Shown: piece after piece, positions 1 to 8,373 of the stretch | Layout of the letters: each line of letters opens with the position of its first letter | Numbering within the stretch: position 1 is the first letter of the stretch | Source: Pseudonocardia thermophila | Lineage (GTDB): Bacteria; Actinomycetota; Actinomycetes; Mycobacteriales; Pseudonocardiaceae | DNA length: 64,000 bases | Reading direction: 5' to 3' | Assembly (NCBI RefSeq): GCF_900142365.1 | Contig: NZ_FRAP01000002.1 | Span: forward strand, 1 to 64,000 | Program-made: the position numbers and the translations under genes | The notes under the pieces: model-generated | The model's input: only the letters and a program-made list of their open reading frames with translations | Told to the model about the DNA's origin: nothing | Databases searched by the model: none

Positions 1-41
1 CGAACTTCCTGGCCCACGGCAACAACCAGATGAACAGCTGA
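1..41 (+). CDS. 3' end of an unidentified protein
   Basis: Only the last 12 codons are inside the window, ending in NFLAHGNNQMNS and a TGA stop. The gene starts to the left of the window. Twelve residues are too few to assign a family. It converges on the SDR gene that ends at 160, and a strong hairpin lies between them. Confidence 0.5.
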   Translation, partial: NFLAHGNNQMNS

Positions 42-54
42 GCGGACAGCGCCT

Positions 55-90
55 CGTCGGGCACCACGTGCGAACGCGTGGTGCCCGACG
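55..90. terminator. Hairpin between convergent genes
   Basis: A perfect 14-bp inverted repeat (55-68 and 77-90) encloses an 8-nt loop. It lies 13 nt after the stop of the left gene and 70 nt beyond the end of the convergent SDR gene, so it is placed to end transcription from both sides. There is no T-run, as is usual for terminators in GC-rich actinomycetes. Confidence 0.6.
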
Positions 91-159
91 CGTTCCCCAC
101 AGGGTGGCACGCGGCCCGTCCGCGGATCGGAGCTCGCTCGCGGACGAGGTGCCCCGGCG

Positions 160-951
160 TCAGCCCGGCTGCCTGCGCTCGGGGTCCGCGCCCTGCGCGG
201 CGCGGCCGCCGTCGACCAGGATCACCGCTCCGCTGACGAACGATGCGTCGGTCGACAGCAGGTGCGCGACCACCCGGGCGACCTCCGCGGCCTCTCCGGC
301 GCGCCCGAGCGGATGCAGCTCGGCCAGCTGCGCGTCCGTGGCCCGCCGCACCTCCTCAGGCTGACCGACCCGCAGCCGCGCCAGCCGATCGGTGACGATC
401 GACCCGAGCGCCACCGCATTGACCCGGATGCCCCACGGGCCGTAGTCGACCGCCAGCGACCGGGTCAGCCCCTCGATCGCCGCCTTCGCCACCGCGTACG
501 GCAGCGCGCCGCGCACCGACCGCTGCGCCTGGTGCGACGACACGTTGACGATCGCACCACCCGTCCCGGCGGCTCGGAACGCCGCCACCGCCGCCGCGGC
601 CCCGGCCAGCGCCGGCTGCAGGTTCATCCGCACCAGCTCGGCGACCGCCGCCCCACCGGCCTCGTGCAGCCACGCGTCCGGGAACACCGCCGCGTTGTTG
701 ACCCATCCGGTGAGCCGCCCCAGCGCCGCGGCGCGCTCGGCCGCGGTGCGGGCCACGTCGTCCGCGCCGGCATCACCCGGCACGACACCGATCCGCCCGA
801 CCGCGATGTGCTCATCGGCCCAGCCGAGGCCGTCGGCGCGCAGCTCGACGATCATCACGCGGCGGCCGAGCTCGAGCAGGTGCTCCACGATCGCCCTGCC
901 GACGCCCTGACCGCCACCGGTCACGACGACGGACTCCTCCGTCCCCGCCAT
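160..951 (-). CDS. SDR family oxidoreductase
   Basis: Classical short-chain dehydrogenase/reductase of 263 residues, a normal length for the family. The NAD(P)-binding glycine motif TGGGQGVG is at residues 11-18, followed by the NNAAVF segment, the catalytic YAVAK (YxxxK), and the C-terminal VLVDGG typical of the family. The ATG at 951 was chosen over a longer frame (to 1029) because GAAGGGGG sits just upstream and the glycine motif then falls at the usual distance from the N-terminus. It is the last gene of a minus-strand run that begins near 7315 and includes an ABC importer and two VOC proteins. It probably oxidises or reduces an alcohol/ketone intermediate; the substrate is unknown. Confidence 0.92.
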   Translation of the reverse strand: MAGTEESVVVTGGGQGVGRAIVEHLLELGRRVMIVELRADGLGWADEHIAVGRIGVVPGDAGADDVARTAAERAAALGRLTGWVNNAAVFPDAWLHEAGGAAVAELVRMNLQPALAGAAAAVAAFRAAGTGGAIVNVSSHQAQRSVRGALPYAVAKAAIEGLTRSLAVDYGPWGIRVNAVALGSIVTDRLARLRVGQPEEVRRATDAQLAELHPLGRAGEAAEVARVVAHLLSTDASFVSGAVILVDGGRAAQGADPERRQPG

Positions 952-1044
952 CGGTCCCCCTTCTCTCGATCTGCGCGAACACCGCGATCCTCGTCCGTGG
1001 CCGCTCGCGATCGGTGAGCGGCCACGCACGTCCGGCCCGTGCGG

Positions 1045-2040
1045 TCACGCGGTCCCGACGTCGATGAGCACCTTCCCGGTGTGGCCCGCCTGGACCGCGT
1101 CGTGCGCGGCGGCGGCCTCGGCGAGCGAGAACCGCGCACCGGGCAGCGGGGTGAGCGCTCCGTCCCGGACGGCCGTCGTCACCCCCTCGACCGCGGCGCG
1201 CTCGGCGTCCTCGTCGATCGTGTAGACGAGGACGAAGTCGACACGTGCGTTGGCGACCATCAGGTCCCACGGCGGCAGGACGGGCTGCTCGGTCCGTGCG
1301 TAGACCGCGATGGCCCCGCCCGGCGCGACGACGGCGCTGTCCGTCGTCAGGTTGCGGGCGAGATCGACCTCGACGATCCGGGCGACCCCTGCGGGCGCCC
1401 AGCGCCGCACGGCCGCGGCGACGTCCTCGGTCCGGTAGTCGATGACGAGGTCGGCACCGGCCGCCGCGGCCAGCTTCGCCTTGTAGGCGTTGCTCACCGT
1501 CGCGGCGACCTCGGCCCCGCGGTGGCGGGCGAGCTCGATGGCGGCGTGGCCCACCGCACCCGCCCCGCCGTGCACGAGCACGCGGTCGCCCGGGAGGAGC
1601 GGACCGGGGTGGAAGAGGCAGTGATAGGCCGTCATGGCCGGGATGCCGAGACCCGCTCCGAGGTCGTACGACGCCGACGACGGCAGGGCCACCGCCTGGT
1701 CGGCGGGTACGGCGACGTACTCCGCCGCCGTACCACCGGCCCGGTTCCAGGCCGCCTGCCACACCCAGACCCGTTCCCCGACGCGCTGCGCGGGAACCCC
1801 TCGCCCGACCGCGACGATCCGCCCGGCCCCGTCCTGGTTGGGCGTCACCCACGAGGATCCGGTGCCGGTCCGGTTGGACCGCGCCTTCCAGTCGGTCGGG
1901 TTGACCCCGGACACCGCTACCGCGACGAGCACCTCGCCCGGGCCCGGATCGGGCCGCGGCACGCGCTCGACCCGGATGACCCCGGCGTCGGGGCCGGACG
2001 TGGGGTAGCGAGCCGCCCACATCGAATCGGGCAGGTCCAT
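1045..2040 (-). CDS. MDR-family NADPH:quinone reductase-like oxidoreductase
   Basis: 331 residues. An N-terminal GroES-like domain (residues about 8-130) contains the family turn GVNPTDWK. A Rossmann domain follows with the nucleotide loop HGGAGAVGHAA. The structural and catalytic zinc cysteines of alcohol dehydrogenases are absent, which places it with the zinc-free quinone reductase/zeta-crystallin group. It lies 7 nt downstream of the ABM-type monooxygenase gene and upstream of the SDR, so it is probably co-transcribed with them. Expected activity is NADPH-dependent reduction of a quinone or enone. No strong ribosome binding site precedes the ATG; a second ATG lies six codons in. Confidence 0.92.
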   Translation of the reverse strand: MDLPDSMWAARYPTSGPDAGVIRVERVPRPDPGPGEVLVAVAVSGVNPTDWKARSNRTGTGSSWVTPNQDGAGRIVAVGRGVPAQRVGERVWVWQAAWNRAGGTAAEYVAVPADQAVALPSSASYDLGAGLGIPAMTAYHCLFHPGPLLPGDRVLVHGGAGAVGHAAIELARHRGAEVAATVSNAYKAKLAAAAGADLVIDYRTEDVAAAVRRWAPAGVARIVEVDLARNLTTDSAVVAPGGAIAVYARTEQPVLPPWDLMVANARVDFVLVYTIDEDAERAAVEGVTTAVRDGALTPLPGARFSLAEAAAAHDAVQAGHTGKVLIDVGTA

Positions 2041-2047
2041 GCCGTGA

Positions 2048-2389
2048 TCACGCTCCGGCCGCGTGCCCGGCGATCGAGCCCTTGTCCGGGTCGCCGCCCG
2101 GGATCGCCTCGCAGAACCGGATGTCCGGGCCCTCGGTGAAGTACTCGCTCACCCCGGCGAGCGCTTTCTGGATGTGCTCGCTGTGCAGGTGGGCGTCCAG
2201 GAGCGCACGGGAGGCCCACCGCTCGACGAACCAGATCCGCGTCGGGTCCTCCACCTCGCGGTGCAGGGCGTAGAGCAGGCAACCGTCCTCCGCGTGGGTC
2301 GGCGGGAGCAGGTCGAGGAGGAACTGCTCGGCCTCCTGCTGCTTCTCGGGCTTGGCCACCAGTGACACGATCAGGATCAACTCCGACAT
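2048..2389 (-). CDS. ABM-domain putative quinol monooxygenase
   Basis: A 113-residue single-domain protein of the antibiotic biosynthesis monooxygenase (dimeric alpha/beta barrel) family. It has the typical start (ILIVSLVAKPE), an internal HREVEDPTRIWFVERW strand block, and the HLHSEHIQKAL helix. Relatives such as YgiN oxidise quinols without a cofactor; others act on polyketides. The ATG at 2389 has GAGGAG at a good distance. The gene overlaps the 3' end of the broken permease by 13 bp, so translation of the two is probably coupled. Pairing with a quinone-reductase-like neighbour suggests a quinol/quinone cycle, which is inference. Confidence 0.88.
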   Translation of the reverse strand: MSELILIVSLVAKPEKQQEAEQFLLDLLPPTHAEDGCLLYALHREVEDPTRIWFVERWASRALLDAHLHSEHIQKALAGVSEYFTEGPDIRFCEAIPGGDPDKGSIAGHAAGA

Positions 2390-3456
2390 CTGTTCTCCTC
2401 GTTCCTCGGGTGTGCGGGTCCGGGCTCCTCGCCCGGTGGCTGGGGTCGGTGAGCGCTGTCGATGCGGGCGAGCTGGCGGGCCCGTGCTCTGGCGGCCTTC
2501 ACCCGCGCTGCGTAGCCGGAGAGCCCGACGGCGACGACGAGGATCGCGCCGTTGAACACCGGCTGGATCCAGAACGGTGCGCCGAGCTGCTGGAGGCCCG
2601 AGACCGCGACGGACAGCGCGTACGCCGCGATGACCGTGCCGATCGGGTTGAACCGCCCCGGCTCGATCGCGGTCGCCCCCAAGAACGCGCCCGCGAACGC
2701 CGGGAGCAGGTACGCGCCCTCGCCGCCCGGTACCACCGAGCCGAGCTGGCTGCCGAGGACCACGCCGGAGATCGCCGCGAGCACGCCCGACCCCACGAAC
2801 GTGGCGATGACGAGCCGGTCGGCCGGGATACCGCTCAGCCGGGCCGCTCTCCGGTTACCCCCGACGGCGTACAGCCGGCGTCCCACCGGGAGCCGCGCGA
2901 GGACGAACCACAGCAGTGCGGTGATGAGCACGACGTAGACGACCGGCAGCGGGATCCCGAGCAGGTGACCCCGCGCGAGCCGGGTCTACGAGGCCGGAAC
3001 GCCCTCGTAGACGGGGGCTCCGCCGGTGTACCAGACGACCAGGCCACCCATGACCGTGCCGCTGGCGAGCGTGGTGACGAAGGCGTTGATCTCGAGCTTG
3101 ACGATCACCACCCCGTTGATCAGCCCCAGCAGGCCGCCGATGAGGACGGCCAGCGCCACGGCCGCGCCGACCGGCAGGCCCTGCAGAGCGCACAGCCCGG
3201 TCACGAGCGCCTGGGCCACGCCGAGGACGCTCGCGACGGACAGGTCGAACTCGCCGACGATCAGCGGCAGCGTCGCTGCGGGCGCCAGCAGCACGACCAC
3301 GGCCTGGTTGTTCAGGATGGCGCGGTAGTTCTCCACCGTCGCGAAGCTGCTCGGCCGGGCCAGCGAGAAGCCGACGACGAGGCCGATCAGGATGAGCACC
3401 AGTCCGTAGCGCGCGAGCCGGCTGGTGCCTTCGGGCGATGCCCCCGGCCGACCCAC
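2377..3456 (-). pseudogene. Sugar-type ABC transporter permease (RbsC-like), interrupted by an amber codon
   Basis: Two open stretches in the same frame, 2986-3456 and 2377-2985, together give a full-length RbsC/AraH-type inner-membrane permease (about 359 codons). Family landmarks run through both halves: LIVGEFDLSVAS, GLINGVVIVKLEINAFVTTL, GGAPVYEGVPAS, then LLGIPLPVV and the C-terminal GRRLYAVGGN. A TAG at 2986-2988 follows GVPAS, where relatives usually have an aromatic residue. A GTG with no good upstream site occurs at 2931, so internal restart would give only the C-terminal half. The gene starts with GTG 33 nt after the ATPase stop in the same frame. Either it is a fresh pseudogene, or the codon is suppressed or a sequencing error. 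A functional importer needs this protein. Confidence 0.88.
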
Positions 3457-3489
3457 CTCGGCCGGCGGAGCGCCGCGGGTCGGGCGGTC

Positions 3490-4989
3490 TCAACTCCCAT
3501 GGGCAGCTCCTGTCACCGAGGCGACGGTGACGTCGCCCTCCAGCACCTTCGAGACGCGACCGCGGTGCAGTACGACGGCCCGATCGGCGATCTCGGCCAC
3601 CTCGTTGAAGTCCGAGCTCGCCATGAGCACGGACGTGCCGTCCCCGCAGGCTTCGCGCACCTTGGCGTAGATGGCTGCGCGCGCTCCGACGTCCACGCCG
3701 GCGGTCGGCTCGGCGAGCAGCAGCAGCCGTGGTCGGGCCGCGAGCGTGCGAGCGAGCAGGAGCTTCTGCGCGTTGCCGCCGCTGAAGATCGACACCTGGG
3801 CGTCGCACCGGCGCGGCCGCACGTCGAACTCCTCCATCAGCCGAGCGGCCGCACGCCGTTCCCGGCGCAGGTCGATGGGGGTCAGCCCGCGCCGCGGGTT
3901 CAGGAAGAGGTTCTCCCGCGCCGAGAGGGTGCCGGCGAGCCCGAGCGCCTCCCGGTCGCTCGGGACCTGCTGGATGCCCTGCGCGATCGCGTGCGCGGGC
4001 GTCGAGGGCAGGTAGGGCGCCCCGTCGAGCTCGACGACGCCGCCGTGCGCGGTCCGGGCCCCGTAGAGGGCGTCCACGAGCGCGAGGTGCCCGGCGTCGG
4101 CGAAGCCGGTGACCGCGACGATCTCCCCGCGCGCGACCTGCAGGCTCAGCGGGCCGAACCCCGGACCGGAGAACCCGTCGAGGCGCAGTCGCGGACGGCC
4201 GCCGGGCAGGCCGCGCTTCCCCGGGAGCGGGCCAGGAGCGTGTCCGACGATCATCGTGACCAACGCGCGGGCGGTCAGCCCGGTCGTGGGCCGCGTGTCG
4301 ATCAGCGTCCCGTTGCGCAGGACGGTGACGCGGTCGCAGTGGGCGAGGACCTCGTCGAGCCGATGGCTGACCACGAGGCACCCGACCCCCGACGTGCGGA
4401 GCGCGCGCAACGCCGCGAACAGCCGGTTCGCCTCTGCGGCGGCGAGGCTCGCCGTCGGTTCGTCCAGGACGATCAGGCGCGCGTCGCGGGCCAGCGCCCG
4501 GACGACGGCGACCATCGCCTGTTCGGCGATCGACAACTCGGCGACCGGCTGGTCCGGGGCCAGCTCGATGTCGAGCCGGGCGAGTGCGGCCCGGGCCCGG
4601 CGCCGGGTGTCCGGCCAGCGGATGCCCAGCCGGCCGGTCGGGTAGCCGGCGTACTGCGCGATGTTCTCCGCGACCGACATCGACGGCACGAGTCCGAGGT
4701 CCTGGTGGATGAAGACGACGCCGCGCTCGGACATCGCCCGCGTCGTCCGGCGTGCCGGGAGCGGTTCGCCGCCGAGGCTGATCACACCCGCGTCCTCGTG
4801 CTCGACCGCGGCGAGGATGCGCACGAGGGTGGACTTGCCAGCGCCGTTCTCGCCGAGCAGGGCGTGGATCTCCCCGTGGTGGACGGTCAGGTCGACGTCG
4901 GCCAGCGCTGCGGTGCCGCCGTAGACCTTCCGCAGGCCGCGGATCTCCAGCAGCGGGGGTGCGGGCGCCGGGGCGGTGCTGGCGGCCAT
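3490..4989 (-). CDS. Sugar-type ABC transporter ATP-binding protein (RbsA/MglA-like)
   Basis: 499 residues with two nucleotide-binding domains in tandem. Domain 1 has Walker A GENGAGKST (about residues 46-54), the LSIAEQ signature and Walker B LIVLDEPTASL. Domain 2 lacks a canonical Walker A, has the SGGNAQK signature and a Walker-B-like LLLLAEPTAGVD. This asymmetry is normal for the RbsA/MglA group. It energises import through the adjacent RbsC-like permease with the lipoprotein encoded upstream. The start at 4989 is separated by one base from the stop of the binding-protein gene. Because the permease is interrupted, the importer may be inactive. The substrate could be a sugar, but this ABC class also imports other small polar molecules. 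Confidence 0.95.
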   Translation of the reverse strand: MAASTAPAPAPPLLEIRGLRKVYGGTAALADVDLTVHHGEIHALLGENGAGKSTLVRILAAVEHEDAGVISLGGEPLPARRTTRAMSERGVVFIHQDLGLVPSMSVAENIAQYAGYPTGRLGIRWPDTRRRARAALARLDIELAPDQPVAELSIAEQAMVAVVRALARDARLIVLDEPTASLAAAEANRLFAALRALRTSGVGCLVVSHRLDEVLAHCDRVTVLRNGTLIDTRPTTGLTARALVTMIVGHAPGPLPGKRGLPGGRPRLRLDGFSGPGFGPLSLQVARGEIVAVTGFADAGHLALVDALYGARTAHGGVVELDGAPYLPSTPAHAIAQGIQQVPSDREALGLAGTLSARENLFLNPRRGLTPIDLRRERRAAARLMEEFDVRPRRCDAQVSIFSGGNAQKLLLARTLAARPRLLLLAEPTAGVDVGARAAIYAKVREACGDGTSVLMASSDFNEVAEIADRAVVLHRGRVSKVLEGDVTVASVTGAAHGS

Positions 4990-4990
4990 G

Positions 4991-6193
4991 TCAGGGCCGC
5001 TTCCACAGATCGCGGTAGACGGCGTCGTAGTCGAAGTACCGCGCGAACGCGCCGACCCCCGTCGCCGGCAGGTCCTCGCGGGTGTACAGGTGCGCGAGGT
5101 AGGGCAGCCGGGCGGGCTCGACGTAGGCGTCGCCGCCGAGGCCGCGGATGACCTGGTCGATGCACTGGTACATGGCGAGCCGGGGATCGACGGAGCTCAC
5201 CATCTCGACGGCGCCGTCGCGCAGCAGCTGGAGGTTGACGGCGTCGAGGTCGTCCGCGTAGATCTTGATGTCGCGGCCCGAGCTGGCCACCGCCTGCACC
5301 GCCGACTGGATGCCGACCGAGTACGGCAGGACCAGTGCGTTCATGTCCGGGTTCGCATTGATGATGCCGGTGAGGATGTTCGCGGCCTTCGCTGAGTTCG
5401 CGGCGTCGGTGATCTGCCAGGTCACCGTCGTGACCGTGCAGGACGGGCAGTCCTCGAGGACCCGCACGAGGTTGCCGATCTTGCGCACCACCGCGGGGAA
5501 CGCCTCGTCCTTGATCGCGACGACGTTCGCGTCGCCGCGGGTGGTCGACACGATCCCCCAGCCGAGCAGCTCCGCCGACAGGCCGTTCGCGTAGTCGGCG
5601 GCGGCGTCGAACCGGCCGCTCCCACCCGCGGGGGTCGGGTCGCAGGTGGAGACCGTGAGGATCCCTGCGGCCCGCGCCTGCTCGAGCTTGTCGGCGATCT
5701 GGGTGGCCGTGAGGCACACCCCGACGATGGCGTCGGGCCGCAGCGCGATGGCGCTGGCCATCGCCTGGTTGAGGTTCTGGATGTCGGCGGTGCCGTTGAT
5801 GTTCACCAGCGACGCCCGGAACCCGGCGCGCTCGGCGATCTGCGCGCCCGCTTCCGCCGTCTCGTTGCAGACCGTCGCCCCGCACGAGACGAAGGCGATG
5901 GTCCGGCCCGCCGGGACGGCGGGGGACTCGGTGGGGCCGGGCCAGGTCGTCATGACCTGCAGCTGGTCGGGCGGGGTGTAGTCGTTGGTGGGCGCGTAGA
6001 CGAGCCCGGTGCGGGCGGCGTCGGTGATCCGATCGGCCTCGGCGACGTAGGCGACGGCGGCCGGGCTGTCGGCGGGTTCGCGCTCCTGGGGTCCGCCCGA
6101 CGCCGGCGCGCAGGCGGCGAGCACGGCCGCGACCAGCGCTGCCGTCACGCCCCCGCGCCGGGTGCGCCGTACGGATCGGGTGGCCAGCAGCAT
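4991..6193 (-). CDS. ABC transporter substrate-binding lipoprotein (periplasmic-binding-protein type 1, sugar class)
   Basis: 400 residues. A basic N-terminus (RSVRRTRRGG) and hydrophobic stretch lead to the lipobox LAAC at residue 28, so it is a membrane-anchored lipoprotein. The body is a type 1 periplasmic-binding fold of the sugar class: residues such as VSCGATVCNETAEAGAQ, the ALRPDAIVGVCL strand and NPDMNALVLPYSVG are typical. The ATG at 6193 was chosen because GAGAGGAGGAG precedes it and the lipobox then falls at the right place. It is followed one base later by the ATPase gene. Upstream VOC-fold genes suggest an aromatic or otherwise unusual ligand rather than a simple sugar; this is inference. 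Confidence 0.92.
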   Translation of the reverse strand: MLLATRSVRRTRRGGVTAALVAAVLAACAPASGGPQEREPADSPAAVAYVAEADRITDAARTGLVYAPTNDYTPPDQLQVMTTWPGPTESPAVPAGRTIAFVSCGATVCNETAEAGAQIAERAGFRASLVNINGTADIQNLNQAMASAIALRPDAIVGVCLTATQIADKLEQARAAGILTVSTCDPTPAGGSGRFDAAADYANGLSAELLGWGIVSTTRGDANVVAIKDEAFPAVVRKIGNLVRVLEDCPSCTVTTVTWQITDAANSAKAANILTGIINANPDMNALVLPYSVGIQSAVQAVASSGRDIKIYADDLDAVNLQLLRDGAVEMVSSVDPRLAMYQCIDQVIRGLGGDAYVEPARLPYLAHLYTREDLPATGVGAFARYFDYDAVYRDLWKRP

Positions 6194-6383
6194 CGCTGGC
6201 TCCTCCTCTCGTCGGTCCCCGTGCCTCGCCGGGGCGAGCGGCCGGGATGCGGCGCTGCGCCCTGACGGAGTCGACGGCACCGGGACTCCTGCTGCGGGTG
6301 GAACTCCTGAGTGGCTACCGTCCCGTGACGGTGAGGATCGGGTGGTGGCCGACGGCGGCTGCGGCCGCTCACCGGCCCCTGGA

Positions 6384-6812
6384 TCACGTGCTCGCCTGCG
6401 CGTCGGTACCGGCGAGCTCGAGCAGTTGCCAGATCACCCCGGCCGAGCTGGCCGGGTCGGTGAACGTGGTGCGGCCCAGCGGGGTGACCAGCGGCGTGGC
6501 CCGCATCAGCTCGACGCCGTGCCGGGCGAGCGCCTCGTGCGTGTCCTGCAGGTCGGCGACCTGCAGGGCGACGTGGTCGAGCACGGCCGGCCGATCACCG
6601 AGCCGGGCGGCCGCGACGGCGGGGTCGGCGAACTCGACGAGCTCCACCAGCGCGGGCCCGCAGGCGTAGAACACCATCCGCAGACCGAGCTCGGGCGAGT
6701 CGAGCTGCCGGGCGACCGGGAACCCGAGCGCGTCGCCCACGAACGCCGCGGTGGTCTCGAGGTGGCGCACGACGATGCCCACGTGGTGCAGGGACCCGAT
6801 CGGCGCGGTCAT
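6384..6812 (-). CDS. VOC family protein (glyoxalase/dioxygenase fold)
   Basis: 142 residues, the size of a single VOC module with two beta-alpha-beta-beta-beta repeats. It begins with the family motif HHVGIVVRHLE; a second half-repeat contains LDHVALQVADLQ. Metal-binding candidates are the early histidines, the mid His of LDHV and acidic residues near the C-terminus. The resemblance is to methylmalonyl-CoA epimerase/glyoxalase I-like proteins, but the reaction cannot be assigned. The start at 6812 overlaps the stop of the next VOC gene by ATGA, so the two are translationally coupled and may act together. Confidence 0.9.
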   Translation of the reverse strand: MTAPIGSLHHVGIVVRHLETTAAFVGDALGFPVARQLDSPELGLRMVFYACGPALVELVEFADPAVAAARLGDRPAVLDHVALQVADLQDTHEALARHGVELMRATPLVTPLGRTTFTDPASSAGVIWQLLELAGTDAQAST

Positions 6813-7315
6813 CGGCCCGGCCCGGCCGGCTCGAGCGCCAGCCCGGCCTGCTCCGGCCGGAACAACGACGCGCGGCGGTTCCAGTCGGTGAGCTCGTCGT
6901 CCTCGGCCCACCGCCGCGCCTGTGCGGCGACCTCGGGGGACAGGTCGGCGATGCTCGGGTGGTCGACCTCGACGACGTTGCCCCACGGGTCGCGCAGCCA
7001 CGTCTGCACGTCGCCGTTGGGCAGCTCGTAGATGTGGTGCGGGAAGGTCTCGCGGTCGAGCAGGCCGGCTCGGTCCGCCCGGTGGTAGAGCGCCTCGAAC
7101 TGCGCCGCGTCCTCGACGGCGACCGCGAAGTGGTACGCGCGCGACGCGGGACCCGGGTGCTGGACGAGGTGGACCTGGACCTTGCCCAGCAGGATCCAGG
7201 CGACCGGAACGGGGAACCGCGGGGACGGGATCACCCGCGCGCCGAACCAGTCGACGTAGAACTCACTGGCGCGGTCGACGTCGTCGACCGGCAGCGCCAC
7301 GTGGTTGATGTACAC
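6809..7315 (-). CDS. VOC family protein (extradiol-dioxygenase-like)
   Basis: 168 residues from a GTG at 7315, chosen because GAGGAGG lies upstream and the first VOC strand (YINHVALPVDDVDRA) begins at once. Later landmarks are YHFAVAVED, PHHIYELPNGD and the C-terminal DPWGNVVEVDHP, where the glutamate is the usual metal ligand. The His...His...Glu pattern fits extradiol ring-cleavage dioxygenases or related lyases. It is the first gene of the minus-strand run and is transcribed away from the LysR gene at 7432. It ends with an ATGA overlap with a second, shorter VOC gene. Confidence 0.88.
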   Translation of the reverse strand: MYINHVALPVDDVDRASEFYVDWFGARVIPSPRFPVPVAWILLGKVQVHLVQHPGPASRAYHFAVAVEDAAQFEALYHRADRAGLLDRETFPHHIYELPNGDVQTWLRDPWGNVVEVDHPSIADLSPEVAAQARRWAEDDELTDWNRRASLFRPEQAGLALEPAGPGR

Positions 7316-7401
7316 CTGCCACTCCTCCTCGAACGGCGGAACCGGACGCAAGCGTGGCGGTAGGCGCAACATTCCGTCCAATATCTGTACTTCCAATTCT
7401 C

Positions 7402-7416
7402 ATAGCCTGTGGCTAT
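7402..7416. promoter_or_regulatory. LysR-box palindrome in the divergent promoter region
   Basis: ATAGCC-TGT-GGCTAT is a perfect inverted repeat and contains the T-N11-A core (T7403, A7415) of LysR-type binding sites. It lies 16 nt upstream of the lysR start and 87 nt upstream of the divergent VOC gene, in the most AT-rich part of the 116-bp spacer. It is the likely autoregulatory site. Confidence 0.65.
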
Positions 7417-7431
7417 ACCTATGCTGCGGCC

Positions 7432-8334
7432 GTGAACCTGCGTCAGCTGCAGTACTTCGTGACGGTCGTCGAGGAAGGCAGCTTCACGCGTGCGGCGCAG
7501 CGGCTCTACGTCGCCCAGCCGTCGCTGTCGAAGCAGCTGGCGGCCCTGGAGAAGGAGCTCGGTGGGCCCCTCCTCGAGCGGCTGCCGCGCGGGGTCCGGC
7601 TCACCCCGTCCGGGCGGGCCTTCCTGCCGGACGCGCGCGCCACGGTCCTGTCCGCGGAACGGGCCCGGCGCTCAGCGCGGATGACCCACGACCTCACCGG
7701 CGGCGAGCTGGAGATCGCCACGCTCTTCTCGATCGCGATCGGTCTCCTGCCGGACTCGATCCGTGCGCTGCGCACCCGTCACCCCGGGATCCTCGTCTCG
7801 CTGCGCGAGTACGTGCACCGCGAGCAGCTGGAGGACGACGTGCGCAGCGGTGTGTCCGACATCGCGATCGGCCCGAAGCCCCGCACCTGGGACGGGCCCG
7901 TCACCTCGCTCGGCTGGGAGGAGTTCGTCGTGCTGCTGCCCGAAGGTGATCCGCTGCTGCGCACGACCGGGCGCGTCGAGCTCTCCGACCTCGCGGACCG
8001 GCGGTGGGTCCTGCCCGATCCGAGCGCCGGCATGGCCCCGCTCGTCGTGGCCGCCTGCCGGGACGCGGGTTTCGTCCCGCAGCCCGCGGTCCGCAGCGCC
8101 CAGGTCGAGGCGCTCGCCCGGTTCGCCGCGTGCGGGCTGGGCCCGACCCTGCTGCCGGACAACGTGATCCCGGGGGACCTGCGTCACCTCGTCCGGCGCC
8201 TCCGGCGGCCGCTGGCTCGCGAGCTGGCGGCTTACACCCGGATGACCTGGTCCCCGGTCGCCTCCGCGTTCCTCGACGAGCTCTGGGACCCCCGCGCGGC
8301 AGCCCGCCCCGCGAACGCGTTCGTCCCGGGCTGA
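7432..8334 (+). CDS. LysR family transcriptional regulator
   Basis: 300 residues, standard LTTR length. The N-terminal winged HTH starts at once (LRQLQYFVTVVEEGSFTRAA, then VAQPSLSKQLAALE), followed by an effector domain of two Rossmann-like lobes. The GTG at 7432 was chosen because the conserved LRQLxYF motif then begins at residue 3; an upstream frame extension to 7354 would run through the palindrome. It probably controls the divergent VOC/ABC operon in response to a pathway compound. Confidence 0.94.
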   Translation: MNLRQLQYFVTVVEEGSFTRAAQRLYVAQPSLSKQLAALEKELGGPLLERLPRGVRLTPSGRAFLPDARATVLSAERARRSARMTHDLTGGELEIATLFSIAIGLLPDSIRALRTRHPGILVSLREYVHREQLEDDVRSGVSDIAIGPKPRTWDGPVTSLGWEEFVVLLPEGDPLLRTTGRVELSDLADRRWVLPDPSAGMAPLVVAACRDAGFVPQPAVRSAQVEALARFAACGLGPTLLPDNVIPGDLRHLVRRLRRPLARELAAYTRMTWSPVASAFLDELWDPRAAARPANAFVPG

Positions 8335-8373
8335 CCAGGTGCAGCACGAGCCTCGCCGACGAAGGCCCTGACC

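Noticed and set aside
2362-5151. Very long plus-strand open frame opposite the ABC transporter genes
   Set aside because: It is antisense to clear ABC proteins, is dominated by Arg/Asp/Gln/Gly codons, and arises from the third-position GC bias of the real genes.
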